Below the pieces are notes generated by a model. It searched no databases and was not told where the DNA came from. It saw nothing but the letters and a program-made list of their open reading frames with translations. Shown in pieces: positions 12,422 to 20,275 of a stretch of 64,000 bases of DNA (position 1 is its first letter; each line of letters starts with the position of its first letter). The translations under genes were made by a program, and so were the position numbers. The DNA is taken from contig JAHDQM010000021.1 in NCBI GenBank assembly GCA_018433835.1, forward strand, positions 29,769-93,768. The letters run 5' to 3'. The DNA is from Methanoculleus sp. (GTDB lineage: Archaea; Halobacteriota; Methanomicrobia; Methanomicrobiales; Methanoculleaceae).

Positions 12422-12693
12422 GCCTCCGCGATCAGGCCGGCGACAAGGTTTTCCTGGAACACGCCCCCGCGAAAGAGATCGCCGGACGTATAGAATGCGT
12501 CGCCCTTCTGCAGCACCGGCGCTTCCTGGACGAATACGCCGTTCATGCGGAGTTCCGTCAGCCCCTCGGCTGACGCCATGTCGCACTCGACGAAGTGAAC
12601 GCCCCTGGAGGCCAGGAACTCTTTGAGTACTTCGCAATTCGGGCAGAATTCCAGTGTATATACGGTGAATTGCGCTGTATCGGAAATGGTAAT
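12418..12693 (-). CDS. Glutaredoxin-like (NrdH-type) protein with no canonical start codon
   Basis: The frame encodes a thioredoxin-fold protein of about 91 residues with the redox motif CPNC (in FTVYTLEFCPNCEVLKEF) and a C-terminal EAPVLQ cis-proline-type block. Its stop overlaps the ATG of nrdD (ATGA), so it is the first gene of the reductase operon and presumably supplies electrons to NrdD. No ATG, GTG or TTG exists in frame ahead of the CPNC motif. The in-frame ATG at 12714 is followed after two codons by TAA (12703-12705). Either translation begins at a rare ATT (12693, or 12687 behind a GGGGGT stretch), or the gene carries a premature stop at codon 4. TATA-like elements lie at 12735-12740 and about 12750-12757. 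Confidence 0.72.
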   Translation of the reverse strand: MTISDTAQFTVYTLEFCPNCEVLKEFLASRGVHFVECDMASAEGLTELRMNGVFVQEAPVLQKGDAFYTSGDLFRGGVFQENLVAGLIAEA

Positions 12694-12734
12694 ACCCCCG
12701 GATTATTCGGTCATTACGTTTTCGCTCTGTACGG

Positions 12735-12757
12735 TTATAACAGATCTCATTCTATAC
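12735..12757 (-). promoter_or_regulatory. Candidate promoter of the nrd operon
   Basis: On the minus strand a GTATAGAA block is followed 10 bases later by a TTATAA block. Using the usual 25-27 base distance, the proximal box would start transcription near 12711, just inside the ATG at 12714. That would favour a downstream (ATT) start for the glutaredoxin-like gene. Confidence 0.4.
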
Positions 12758-12921
12758 GGAACGCTGTCTGTCATCCGGGTGCGCATTCCCGCACCCTCGA
12801 TGCGGACCCCGGAAAAATTCCTGCAGGACTCGCTCCTCCGCCGCCTTCGGCTACGTTCCGCCGGGTGCGCCTCTGCCGGACAATCACCATTTTGTAGGGT
12901 GAGGCACGATAGTACGGTGAT

Positions 12922-13461
12922 ATGGTCAGGACGTTCGTTGCAATCGATCTGCCGGAGGAGATCCGCGAGAAGGCCCGTGAGTCCCAGGAGATCCTGAGAC
13001 GGTCCGAAGGAAGGCTCGCCATCGTCGACCCTGCGAACCTCCACATCACGATGAAGTTTCTCGGGGAGGTTAGTCCGGCACTGATCGAGCCGATCGTCGA
13101 GGCGCTCCGGGCTGTCAGGGCCGACTCCTTCGAGATGACGGTAGAGCACGCCGTCTGCAACCCGTCACGGCGGCCCAGGGTGATCTGGTGCGACGTCGCG
13201 GACGCCGGCGAGAGCGCCGCCCTCGCCCGGCAGGTGGATGATCTCCTCACACCGCTCGGGTTTTCCCGGGAGAGCCGTCCCTTCCGCCCCCACGTGACCC
13301 TTGCACGGGTGAAAGAGTTCCACCCCTCGCAGTGCTTCCAGGCGGCGTCCACGCCTCGCGAACCGCTCGGGACGTGTCGGGTGGAGAGCATCAAACTCAA
13401 GAAGAGCACGCTGACACCCCGCGGATCAATCTACGAAGACCTTGCGGAGGTCGCGCTTTGA
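12922..13461 (+). CDS. thpR: RNA 2',3'-cyclic phosphodiesterase (2'-5' RNA ligase family)
   Basis: This 179-residue cytoplasmic protein belongs to the LigT/2H phosphoesterase family. The two catalytic HxT motifs are clear: HITMKFLGE (His about 45) and HVTLARV (His about 126). It likely opens 2',3'-cyclic phosphates on RNA ends; the ligase activity of the family is mostly an in vitro property. It overlaps the start of the CCA-adding enzyme gene by four bases, so both are probably made together, a common archaeal pairing for tRNA end maintenance. Confidence 0.92.
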   Translation: MVRTFVAIDLPEEIREKARESQEILRRSEGRLAIVDPANLHITMKFLGEVSPALIEPIVEALRAVRADSFEMTVEHAVCNPSRRPRVIWCDVADAGESAALARQVDDLLTPLGFSRESRPFRPHVTLARVKEFHPSQCFQAASTPREPLGTCRVESIKLKKSTLTPRGSIYEDLAEVAL

Positions 13462-14831
13462 CCCGGTGCCCCTGTGAGGAGGAGGTGCTCAAAAAGATCC
13501 GCCCCACGCCCGAGGAGCGGACCTACATCCGGGCGATCGGGAAGCGCCTGATCGAGGCGGTGGAGCTTTCGGGGAAGGCGAAAGCGATGATGGTGGGGTC
13601 GGTCGCCCGCGACACCTTCGTCCGGGGCGACCGGGACCTCGACGTCTTCATGCTCTTCGACATCTCTCTCTCCCGTGAGGAGCTGCAGGAGCAGGGATTA
13701 GCCCTCGCGCACCGGATCGCGGAGGAGTTCGGCGCGACCTGGCGCGAGAAGTACGCGGAGCACCCTTACGTCAACGCGACAATCGACTCGCTGGATATCG
13801 ATCTCGTCCCCTGCTACGCCGTGCCGAGCGCCACCGAGATCAAGAGCGCCGTGGACCGCACTCCGTTCCACACCCGCTACATCCTCTCGCACATCGACGG
13901 CTACGCCGACGACGTCCTCCTGTTCAAGCAGTTCGCGAAGGCGGGCGGGGTCTACGGGTCGGACCACATGACCGAGGGGTTTTCCGGCTATCTCTGCGAG
14001 ATCCTGACGATCCACTACGGGGGGTTCCGCCCGCTCATCGAGGCCGCAGCCTGCTGGAAGCCCGGGGAGGTGATCGACATCGAGGGGCACGGGACGAAGC
14101 GTTTCGAGGACCCGCTCGTCGTCATCGACCCTGTCGATCCGGAGAGGAACGTGGCGGCGGCGCTCTCGCTCTCGCGGATGTTCGAGTTCGTGGAGCTCGC
14201 ACGCGGCTACCTCGCGGAGCCGTCGGAGGCGTTCTTCTGCCGGCCTCCCTCCCCGCCGCTCACCCGGGAGGTCTTCTCCCGCCTCCTGTCCGCGCGGGGA
14301 ACACATCTCTTCGCTCTCACCTTCGCGACGCCCGAGCACACGCCCGACACGGTGGTCCCCCAGCTCCGCAAGTCCGCCGAGTCCATACGGGAGCTCCTTG
14401 AGAGGAGCGGGTTTCCGGCGAACCGCATCGACGTCTGCATGGGAAAAGAGCGGTGCATGCTCCTCTTCGAACTGATGGCCGATACCGTCCCGGCGATGCG
14501 CCGGCATATCGGGCCGCCGGTCTGGTCGCGGGGGAACGCCGAGAAGTTCCTTGCAAAATATGTCCGTGAGGAGGTCTTCGCCGGCCCCTACGTCGAGGAC
14601 GGCCGCTACGTGGTGGAACTCCCCCGCAGGTTCACCCGGGCCGTCGACCTGCTGCGATCGAAGGTCCTCTTCGACGTCGCGCTGGGCAAGCACGTCCGCC
14701 GCTCGATCAAGCAGGGCTGGACGGTGAAGGCCGGCGCGGAGTGCTGGGACGAGGAGTTTTCCGGGTTTGTCTCGGGGTTCCTGGAGCGCTCGTCACCGCT
14801 CGCGAGGATAAAGAGGCTGACGGGGAAATAG
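13458..14831 (+). CDS. cca: CCA tRNA nucleotidyltransferase (archaeal class I)
   Basis: This 457-residue enzyme adds or repairs the 3' CCA of tRNAs. The nucleotidyltransferase motif is GSVARDTFVRGDRDLDVFM (about residues 43-61), with DxD metal-binding aspartates. I place the start at TTG 13458, which overlaps the thpR stop (TTGA) and is preceded by GGAGGT at 7 bases spacing. The open frame extends further upstream but that part is the shadow of thpR, and the resulting length matches archaeal CCA enzymes. A GTG at 13485 is the alternative. Confidence 0.92.
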   Translation: MTRCPCEEEVLKKIRPTPEERTYIRAIGKRLIEAVELSGKAKAMMVGSVARDTFVRGDRDLDVFMLFDISLSREELQEQGLALAHRIAEEFGATWREKYAEHPYVNATIDSLDIDLVPCYAVPSATEIKSAVDRTPFHTRYILSHIDGYADDVLLFKQFAKAGGVYGSDHMTEGFSGYLCEILTIHYGGFRPLIEAAACWKPGEVIDIEGHGTKRFEDPLVVIDPVDPERNVAAALSLSRMFEFVELARGYLAEPSEAFFCRPPSPPLTREVFSRLLSARGTHLFALTFATPEHTPDTVVPQLRKSAESIRELLERSGFPANRIDVCMGKERCMLLFELMADTVPAMRRHIGPPVWSRGNAEKFLAKYVREEVFAGPYVEDGRYVVELPRRFTRAVDLLRSKVLFDVALGKHVRRSIKQGWTVKAGAECWDEEFSGFVSGFLERSSPLARIKRLTGK

Positions 14832-15032
14832 GAGACTCACCCGGATCACGATAATCCTCTCCATCACGGCTATGCTGTATCGTCAGTCTCGACAGAGTGG
14901 TTGACGGGCGCGGCACGGACTATCCGTTGCTGTTCCCTTAGGCATCATCGACCGTCGCACCGGTTCTTCCGTTTCGTCGGGGGAGATTTTGGTCAAAAAA
15001 ATCTGACAGACGGCCTGTGTTTTACGGGTCGG

Positions 15033-16181
15033 TCACCCCGCCTCGTTGCCCTCGTGAGGAAACATCACGACGCTCCGGGTGGTGTAATACCCGGCTACGG
15101 CCGCGATAGCGACGACGATCAGAATCTCCCACTGCAGGAAGACGAGCGCCACGATAGGGATCACCGCGGCCGGCATCTTGAGGACGCAGACGATCATCCC
15201 TGCCATGACGGCGGGAACGGCGACGGCGGGCGGGATCGCGGGAACGAGGAGGCTGACGGCGAGACCGAGCGTCCCGCCCGCAAAGATCAGCGGGAAGATA
15301 GGCCCGCCCTTGAAGATCGTCGCCATGCACCATGTGCTTGCGAGGATCTTCGCCGCGACGAGCAGGAGCAGCACGGCCGCACCGGCAGTTGCTCCCGTCT
15401 CGAGGACGGTCTTGAACTCGTTCTGTCCCGAGAAGAGGACGAGCGGAAAGATCGTCCCGGCAACACCGAGCCCGACACCCCCGGCAAGCCCCCTGACCAG
15501 GTGCCGCCCGGCGATGGGCGCCATGAGGCGGCTGAAGAGGCGGAATGCTCTGATGAAGAGGACGCCCGCCGCAGCACCGGCAAGCCCGAGGATCGCGGCG
15601 TAAAGGAGGTACAGCGGGAGCAACTCTCCGAGCGGCGGAAGCGGATAGAGGGCGCCGCCTGCGGTCTTGGTGATCTGAAGGTAGATCGCAAACCCGGCCA
15701 GGGCACCGACGATGCCGGCGGTCGAGAGCGTCCGCACCCGGCTCCGCAGTCGGTCGCCGGCAAGGGTGCCCATGCTCCCGCCCATATCGATGGCAGCCAC
15801 CTCGGGTCCGAGGCTCGCCCCGAAGATCAGCGAGAGGTAGATGGCGAGCAGCCCGGCGGGAAGGTGCCGCGGCTCGAACCGGCCGGTCTTCTGAAACTCC
15901 ATAAGACTCTGCTGGAGCAGCAGTACGTGGTCGCCGAAGACGTGCAGGCAGAGCCCGACCGCGAGGCCGCCCACGGTCGCGAGGATCAGGGCAAAGAAGG
16001 GGACGGGAAGCGAGTCCGGCCAGAGAAAAGCCTCTCCGAGGCTCTGTACCTCAAGAAAGAGCACCATCGCTCCGGCGGCCGCGATGGCGACCAGGATGGC
16101 GGCGAGCACGAACCTGAGGGAGTACCGCCCGACCCCGGTTCCGCCGGACGGGGCGGCGCTGCTGCCTGCGGGATGGTTCAC
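15033..16181 (-). CDS. ClC-family chloride channel/transporter
   Basis: This 382-residue integral membrane protein has about ten hydrophobic helices. ClC signature loops are recognisable: GASLGPEVA (about residues 121-129) in place of GREGP, and KGGPIFPLIFAGG (about 286-298) for the GxFxP pore loop. The external gating glutamate of classical ClC exchangers (Glu in GREGP) appears to be Leu here, as in the GxSLGPE subgroup, so it may behave as a channel or carry a different ion. A TATATAT box at 16205-16211 precedes the gene on the minus strand. It is transcribed towards cca, leaving about 200 bases between the two stops with no visible gene. Confidence 0.82.
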   Translation of the reverse strand: MNHPAGSSAAPSGGTGVGRYSLRFVLAAILVAIAAAGAMVLFLEVQSLGEAFLWPDSLPVPFFALILATVGGLAVGLCLHVFGDHVLLLQQSLMEFQKTGRFEPRHLPAGLLAIYLSLIFGASLGPEVAAIDMGGSMGTLAGDRLRSRVRTLSTAGIVGALAGFAIYLQITKTAGGALYPLPPLGELLPLYLLYAAILGLAGAAAGVLFIRAFRLFSRLMAPIAGRHLVRGLAGGVGLGVAGTIFPLVLFSGQNEFKTVLETGATAGAAVLLLLVAAKILASTWCMATIFKGGPIFPLIFAGGTLGLAVSLLVPAIPPAVAVPAVMAGMIVCVLKMPAAVIPIVALVFLQWEILIVVAIAAVAGYYTTRSVVMFPHEGNEAG

Positions 16182-16258
16182 ATCTCCCCCTTTGGTCGGA
16201 CTGATATATATGTCGACCGCGAGCGGCTCCGGGACGAGGGAAAATAGGGCGGATCCGG

Positions 16259-16720
16259 CTACGCGAGTTGCTCCCAGATCATGGCGTAAATGACGCCGAT
16301 GAGAGGAAACCCTGCAACTCCGACGAAGAAGTTCTCAAGGTAGAACCCGGGCGGGTAGTTCATCGTCGTGAAGGTGATGAAGATGCTGGGCACCGTGTAG
16401 ATCAGGATGAGTGCCGTACCATCGATCGCTCCCCTGGTGCCCGCCGGGCCCTGCAGGGACCCCTGCACGAGGTCGAACACGATGGCCGCGGCAAAGGACA
16501 GGACAAACGGGTAGGCGAAGAAGAACAGCATCAGCGGGTCTTCCGCCGCGCGCATCCCGCCCAGGGCGAAGCTATCGTAGGGGGCGACGACCATTATGAG
16601 CGCCGAGACGGCGAAATTCACGACCAGGAGGATGATACCGCCGATGAACCCTCCTGCAAGGATTTTTTCGCATTCATGGACGTTCAAGCGGCGGGTATCC
16701 CTTTGGAGGTCTAAAAACAT
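16259..16720 (-). CDS. Hypothetical four-helix membrane protein
   Basis: I do not recognise the family. The 153-residue product has a short basic N-terminus and about four hydrophobic segments (near residues 23-46, 64-87, 103-121 and 128-147). The start ATG at 16720 lies just after an A-rich AAAAAGAAA stretch, with a TATA-like block close upstream. It stands alone between the ClC gene and the histidine kinase, all on the minus strand. Probably a small inner-membrane protein of unknown role. Confidence 0.65.
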   Translation of the reverse strand: MFLDLQRDTRRLNVHECEKILAGGFIGGIILLVVNFAVSALIMVVAPYDSFALGGMRAAEDPLMLFFFAYPFVLSFAAAIVFDLVQGSLQGPAGTRGAIDGTALILIYTVPSIFITFTTMNYPPGFYLENFFVGVAGFPLIGVIYAMIWEQLA

Positions 16721-16916
16721 TTCTTTTTAATCCGGTAGCGTTGCGCAATGCGTTCAAAATGCGATCCTGTTGCTTTTTTTCTCGCCGACGCGAGGGGTAA
16801 ACGCATGCACTCACCAGAAGATCATCGTCGCACCCGTAGCGGTCCGCAACGGCTACTGCAGCCGATCCGGAGGGCATCGGAGCCGCGATCATCAGGCTCT
16901 CCACGGGGAGAGCTGC

Positions 16917-18314
16917 TTACTGTTCTATCCGGGGAACCATGCACCTTTGCGCGCTGTCATCGATCCGAGTTCCCGGGTCGCCGTGAGCGGCGTTGTGGAG
17001 CGTGAACCGGAACGCCGCCCCTTCCCCCGGGCGGCCCGGAACCCGGTCCTCCACCCATATGGCACCGCCGTAGCGCTCGATGAGCACCTGCACGAGGAAA
17101 AGCCCGAGTCCTTCGCCGACACCCCTTCTCCTCTTCTCGTAGCGGTGGAAGATCTCCTGTTTCTGATCGTCCGGGACCCCCGGGCCGGTGTCCTCGATCG
17201 AGACCCGGACGAACTCGTCTTCGTCTTCCACCCGGACGGCAATCTCGACGCCGGGACCGCCGAATTTGACGGCGTTGCCGATCAGGTTCGCAAAAACCTC
17301 GGAGAGGAGGTCGTCGGCCAGTACCCGGCGGTTGACCGCATCGTAACGGATGGTGCTTTCGGGAAATTGGGCGATCTCATCGCGGATAACCGTATCCAGG
17401 TCCACGCACTTGTGCCCGCCGGACGGCTGGTGAATCCGCCGGATCGTGGAGACGTTGCCCAGGATCTCGATGCTTTTTTTGATACTCCGCTGGAGTTTCT
17501 CCACGTATGTCCGTGAATCCCCGTCCAGGGTCTCGATGAGCAGATCGGTGTAGAGGTTCGCGACGTTCTCGGTGTTGCGGATGTCGTGGGTGAGGATGTC
17601 CAGGTAGAGGTTCGCCTCGCGGTTAGCTGAGGCGAGTTGTTGGTGGAGAAGGGCAAGGTCTTCGGTGTGGCGCTGGAGCGCTTCCTCGGTCTGCTTCCTT
17701 TCGGTGATGTCGGTGAACATGGCAAAAGATCCGGCAAACCCGCCGTTTCCATCTTTTCGGGCGGTGGCGGAGACCAGAACCCACCTGGCGCTGCCGTCCC
17801 TGTGCCTGAGCCGGCACTCGTATCTGCCGTCAAGACCCTGCTCTCTTGCCGCCATGCGATTCCGGTGCGCGTCGAGATCCTCGGTAAAAAGGAAATCGGT
17901 TACCGGCCGGTCGAGCATCTCCTCGACCGAATAACCGAGCATGCCGGCCATCGTGCGGTTGACGTAGGTGGTCGTGTGGCGGCTGTCTATCTGAAGGATG
18001 CCCTCGTTCGCCATCTCTACGATGGAGCGGAACTTCTCCTCGCTCTTTTGCAGGGCCTCCCCGGTCACCCTGCGCTCGTTCGTTTCGGCGACCAGCATCG
18101 CAAGAAGGGCCTGCCGTTTACGGAGGGCGAAGAAAGCAGCGGTCGTGGCGAGTATGGTGGTGAAGATGACGGTATGCAGGTGCGAATCCGCGAGCGTGAT
18201 GTCGGGATAGAGGTAGTCCTTGAGGAACTGGTATACGCTCATCAGGACGAATACGAATACCCCTATCTTTCCGAGCGTTAGGTAGATGTTGGCCGGCTGG
18301 AACTCTTGATTCAT
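16917..18314 (-). CDS. Membrane-bound PAS sensor histidine kinase
   Basis: This protein of about 465 residues starts at the ATG preceded by GAGGGGTG (18314) rather than at an upstream in-frame codon. Two transmembrane helices lie at about residues 13-33 and 47-66 with a very short loop, so signal sensing is probably in the membrane or cytoplasm. A PAS domain follows (FRSIVEMANEGILQID through MFTDITERKQ). The phosphoacceptor region is LTHDIRNTENVANLY, and the ATPase domain has the N box (NLIGNAVKF), DTGPGVP and GLGLFLVQ. No response regulator is adjacent, as is common for methanogen kinases. Confidence 0.9.
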   Translation of the reverse strand: MNQEFQPANIYLTLGKIGVFVFVLMSVYQFLKDYLYPDITLADSHLHTVIFTTILATTAAFFALRKRQALLAMLVAETNERRVTGEALQKSEEKFRSIVEMANEGILQIDSRHTTTYVNRTMAGMLGYSVEEMLDRPVTDFLFTEDLDAHRNRMAAREQGLDGRYECRLRHRDGSARWVLVSATARKDGNGGFAGSFAMFTDITERKQTEEALQRHTEDLALLHQQLASANREANLYLDILTHDIRNTENVANLYTDLLIETLDGDSRTYVEKLQRSIKKSIEILGNVSTIRRIHQPSGGHKCVDLDTVIRDEIAQFPESTIRYDAVNRRVLADDLLSEVFANLIGNAVKFGGPGVEIAVRVEDEDEFVRVSIEDTGPGVPDDQKQEIFHRYEKRRRGVGEGLGLFLVQVLIERYGGAIWVEDRVPGRPGEGAAFRFTLHNAAHGDPGTRIDDSAQRCMVPRIEQ

Positions 18315-18751
18315 ATGCACCCCTCGGGGAAGCAGCACGGGATTTTCTGCATATCGCGGTATCACCGATTTACGGGGACTTCATGCAATGCTGTACCTGA
18401 CGGGTTTGCCTGTCTGGAAATCTCTCCAATCTGCCTTATTTCGCGTATTGGGGCCGGAACCGGAGTGGCCGTAGTTGCCCGGTGCTTGATTGCATTCTTC
18501 CTCGTGACGCAATAAACCTTCCCTGGTGGTGCAGGATTTCATACTTCTCTCCCGGAAAAACCGTTGCGCCCGCTTCATACCCCGGTGTATTTCCGATCCA
18601 TATATTGCGTCGAAGTGCAATTCTCCGGCGTGGGCGCGGAAAAACACACCAAAATCGTTGGTTTTGGGTGTCCCGCCTGGATTCTCCCCCTCCTGCTCTC
18701 GGTTTCTCTCTCCTCTCCAGGGGGGCGCCCTGATCGGCGGCGTATGGCTCG
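18315..18751 (-). other. Non-coding spacer before the kinase gene
   Basis: No convincing gene. The stretch holds the presumed kinase promoter and, at 18646-18671, an imperfect stem-loop with arms ACACC-AAAA and TTTT-GGGTGT. It is AT-richer than neighbouring coding DNA and borders the transposon remnant. Confidence 0.4.
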
Positions 18752-18758
18752 TCAACTA

Positions 18759-18778
18759 CCCCCGACCGAAGTCGGGGG
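18759..18778 (-). repeat. Hairpin at right end of the tnpB element
   Basis: A perfect 8-base stem (CCCCCGAC / GTCGGGGG) with a CGAA tetraloop lies at the 3' end of the tnpB remnant, where IS200/IS605 elements keep their right-end hairpin and the guide-RNA scaffold overlaps tnpB. It may mark the element boundary. Confidence 0.6.
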
Positions 18779-19042
18779 CATGATGCCATAGGTGGCACCA
18801 TGCTCTTTACAGGCTTGCGATTTCATCTCTCCCCCGTCACCGGGGGAACGGACCGCAATAGGCTCGTTGACGGGAGCCCCGGCAGCGATATTCTTCGCCG
18901 CATTCAGATCGGCGTTCTCGGCGTGACCACACGCGAGGCGGCGAAACGCTGCCTGGGTCGGACGGTTGTCGGGGTGGACGAGCCTGCAGACGCTGCACTG
19001 CTGGCTCGTATACGCCCTGCCGATCACCCTCATCGCAACCCC

Positions 19043-19090
19043 GGATTCGCACCTCCGGTGCTCCTGCTCCGTTCCGTTGGAACGTCGCAC
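19043..19090 (-). repeat. 48-base palindromic repeat inserted in tnpB
   Basis: On the minus strand the insert runs from GTGCGACG through a TTCC-aac-GGAA hairpin, GGAGCAGGAGCACC and GGTGCGA. Removing exactly these 48 bases restores an uninterrupted TnpB helix (DYKARR joined to GVAMRVI). The unit aligns with the 49-base tandem repeat at 63873-64000. Confidence 0.75.
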
Positions 19091-19371
19091 CCGTCGGGCC
19101 TTGTAATCGACGAAGGATCGGAGCTGGTGGAATGCCCATTTGTGACGTCGCTCGCGCTGGAACTTCTTAACCGTGCTCCGCAGAAGGATGCCTTTGAGGT
19201 CTTCCAGGGCAATCCCCCGCTTCGTGCCTTCTGCCGCGCAAACGATTCTCTTGCTGATGACGCGGTTGGTATCGGTCTTAAACCGGCGTTCTCTCCCGGA
19301 GATCTTTCGCAGTTTCCTCCTGGCCAACTTTGTTCCGGTCTTCTGGAGAACCGCCCGGAGCCTGCCGTATC

Positions 19372-19512
19372 GATGCCGTCATCCTCCTGCCTCTCTTGGG
19401 GATGGACGCCGGCACCTACATGGCGCAGATCGGCCTTCGCGACCTCACCATCCCGATCATCGCGGTCGGGATCGGTTATGCGGCCGAACAGGCCGTGAAG
19501 GGAACCGGGTAG
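19372..19512 (+). pseudogene. C-terminal remnant of a membrane protein
   Basis: About 46 codons encode two hydrophobic stretches (AVILLPLLGMDAGTYMAQIG and LTIPIIAVGIGYAAEQ) and a normal stop. The 5' part is missing, replaced by the tnpB fragment, so the element or a later deletion removed the rest. Family not identified. Confidence 0.5.
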
Positions 19513-19523
19513 ATTCCCGGCCT

Positions 19524-20273
19524 TCAGGTGCTGATCTTCCGGAAGAGGTACGCCCCGACGACGGTCATGAGTGTGGCGCAGCCGGCCATGACGGCGAGGC
19601 TGATGAGGGGGTGGATCTGGGCGGTTCCGGAGAGGCCGTAGCGGATCCCCTCGACGCCGTAGGTCAGGGGGTTGGCAAGCGTCAACGGCCGGAGCCAGGC
19701 GGGCAGGCTGTTGATGGGGAAGAGCGCTCCCGAGAGGCCGAAAATCGGAAAGATCACGAAGTTCATGATGAGCTGGAAGCCGTGCATATCCTCCATCCTC
19801 GATGCGATGGCGATCCCGAACGCGGTGAAGGTTACGCCGATCAGTGCCATGAATCCTATGGCGACCAGGAACCCGACAATGCCGGCGGGCTCGAGCCCGA
19901 TGAAGAGCGCAAACACCATGAGGATCAGCCCCTGGATGACCGCCGTCGTCGCTCCCCCGAGCGTCTGGCCGATCATGATCTCGAGCCGCGAGACCGGGGC
20001 GACGAGCGTCTCTTTCAAAAACCCGAACTGCTTGTCCCAGATGATCTGGATCCCGGAGGAGACCGAGGTGAAGAGGACGCTCATGGCTACGATGCCGGGG
20101 ATAATGAATTCCATGTATCCCTCTTCCATGCCGGGAATACTGACGATCGAGTTCAGCCCGAACCCGAGCATCAGCATGAAGAAGAGGGGCATCCCGAGGC
20201 TGCCGACGATCCTGCTCTTCGACCGCAGGTAGCGCTTGACGTTCCGCAGCCAGATGGTATAGACGATATCCAT
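19524..20273 (-). CDS. ABC-2 type exporter permease
   Basis: This 249-residue membrane protein has six hydrophobic helices and the ABC-2 pattern (SLGMPLFFMLMLGFG near the start, FPINSLPAWLRPLTLANPLTY near residue 190) of the DrrB/NodJ family. The start ATG lies two bases after the ATPase stop. It forms an exporter with the upstream ATPase; substrate unknown, with lipids, drugs or toxic small molecules all possible. Last gene of the methyltransferase-AbrB-ATPase-permease operon. Confidence 0.9.
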   Translation of the reverse strand: MDIVYTIWLRNVKRYLRSKSRIVGSLGMPLFFMLMLGFGLNSIVSIPGMEEGYMEFIIPGIVAMSVLFTSVSSGIQIIWDKQFGFLKETLVAPVSRLEIMIGQTLGGATTAVIQGLILMVFALFIGLEPAGIVGFLVAIGFMALIGVTFTAFGIAIASRMEDMHGFQLIMNFVIFPIFGLSGALFPINSLPAWLRPLTLANPLTYGVEGIRYGLSGTAQIHPLISLAVMAGCATLMTVVGAYLFRKIST

Positions 20274-20275
20274 GC

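Larger units (their letters stand above)
18752..19375 (-). pseudogene. Truncated, decayed tnpB (IS200/IS605-type OrfB)
   Basis: The frame encodes the C-terminal third or so of a TnpB protein: the LRAVLQKTGTK-KLRKISGRERRF helix, the RuvC glutamate block LEDLKGI, a zinc ribbon CSVC and the final RuvC aspartate in ADLNAAKNIAAG. The N-terminal part, including the first RuvC aspartate, is absent. The third zinc-ligand cysteine appears replaced (FRRLACGH where FRCLACGH is usual). A 48-base palindromic repeat has inserted in frame at 19043-19090. The element abuts a membrane-protein remnant at about 19372. It is therefore a dead copy. Confidence 0.85.

Noticed and set aside
12422..12637. N-terminal 72-residue extension of NrdD
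   Set aside because: This part is antisense-frame shadow of the glutaredoxin-like gene; the ATGA overlap at 12418-12421 gives the natural start.
14901..16247. Long plus-strand open frame opposite the ClC gene
   Set aside because: Low-complexity Asp/Arg/Gly-rich translation typical of the opposite strand of a GC-rich membrane protein gene.
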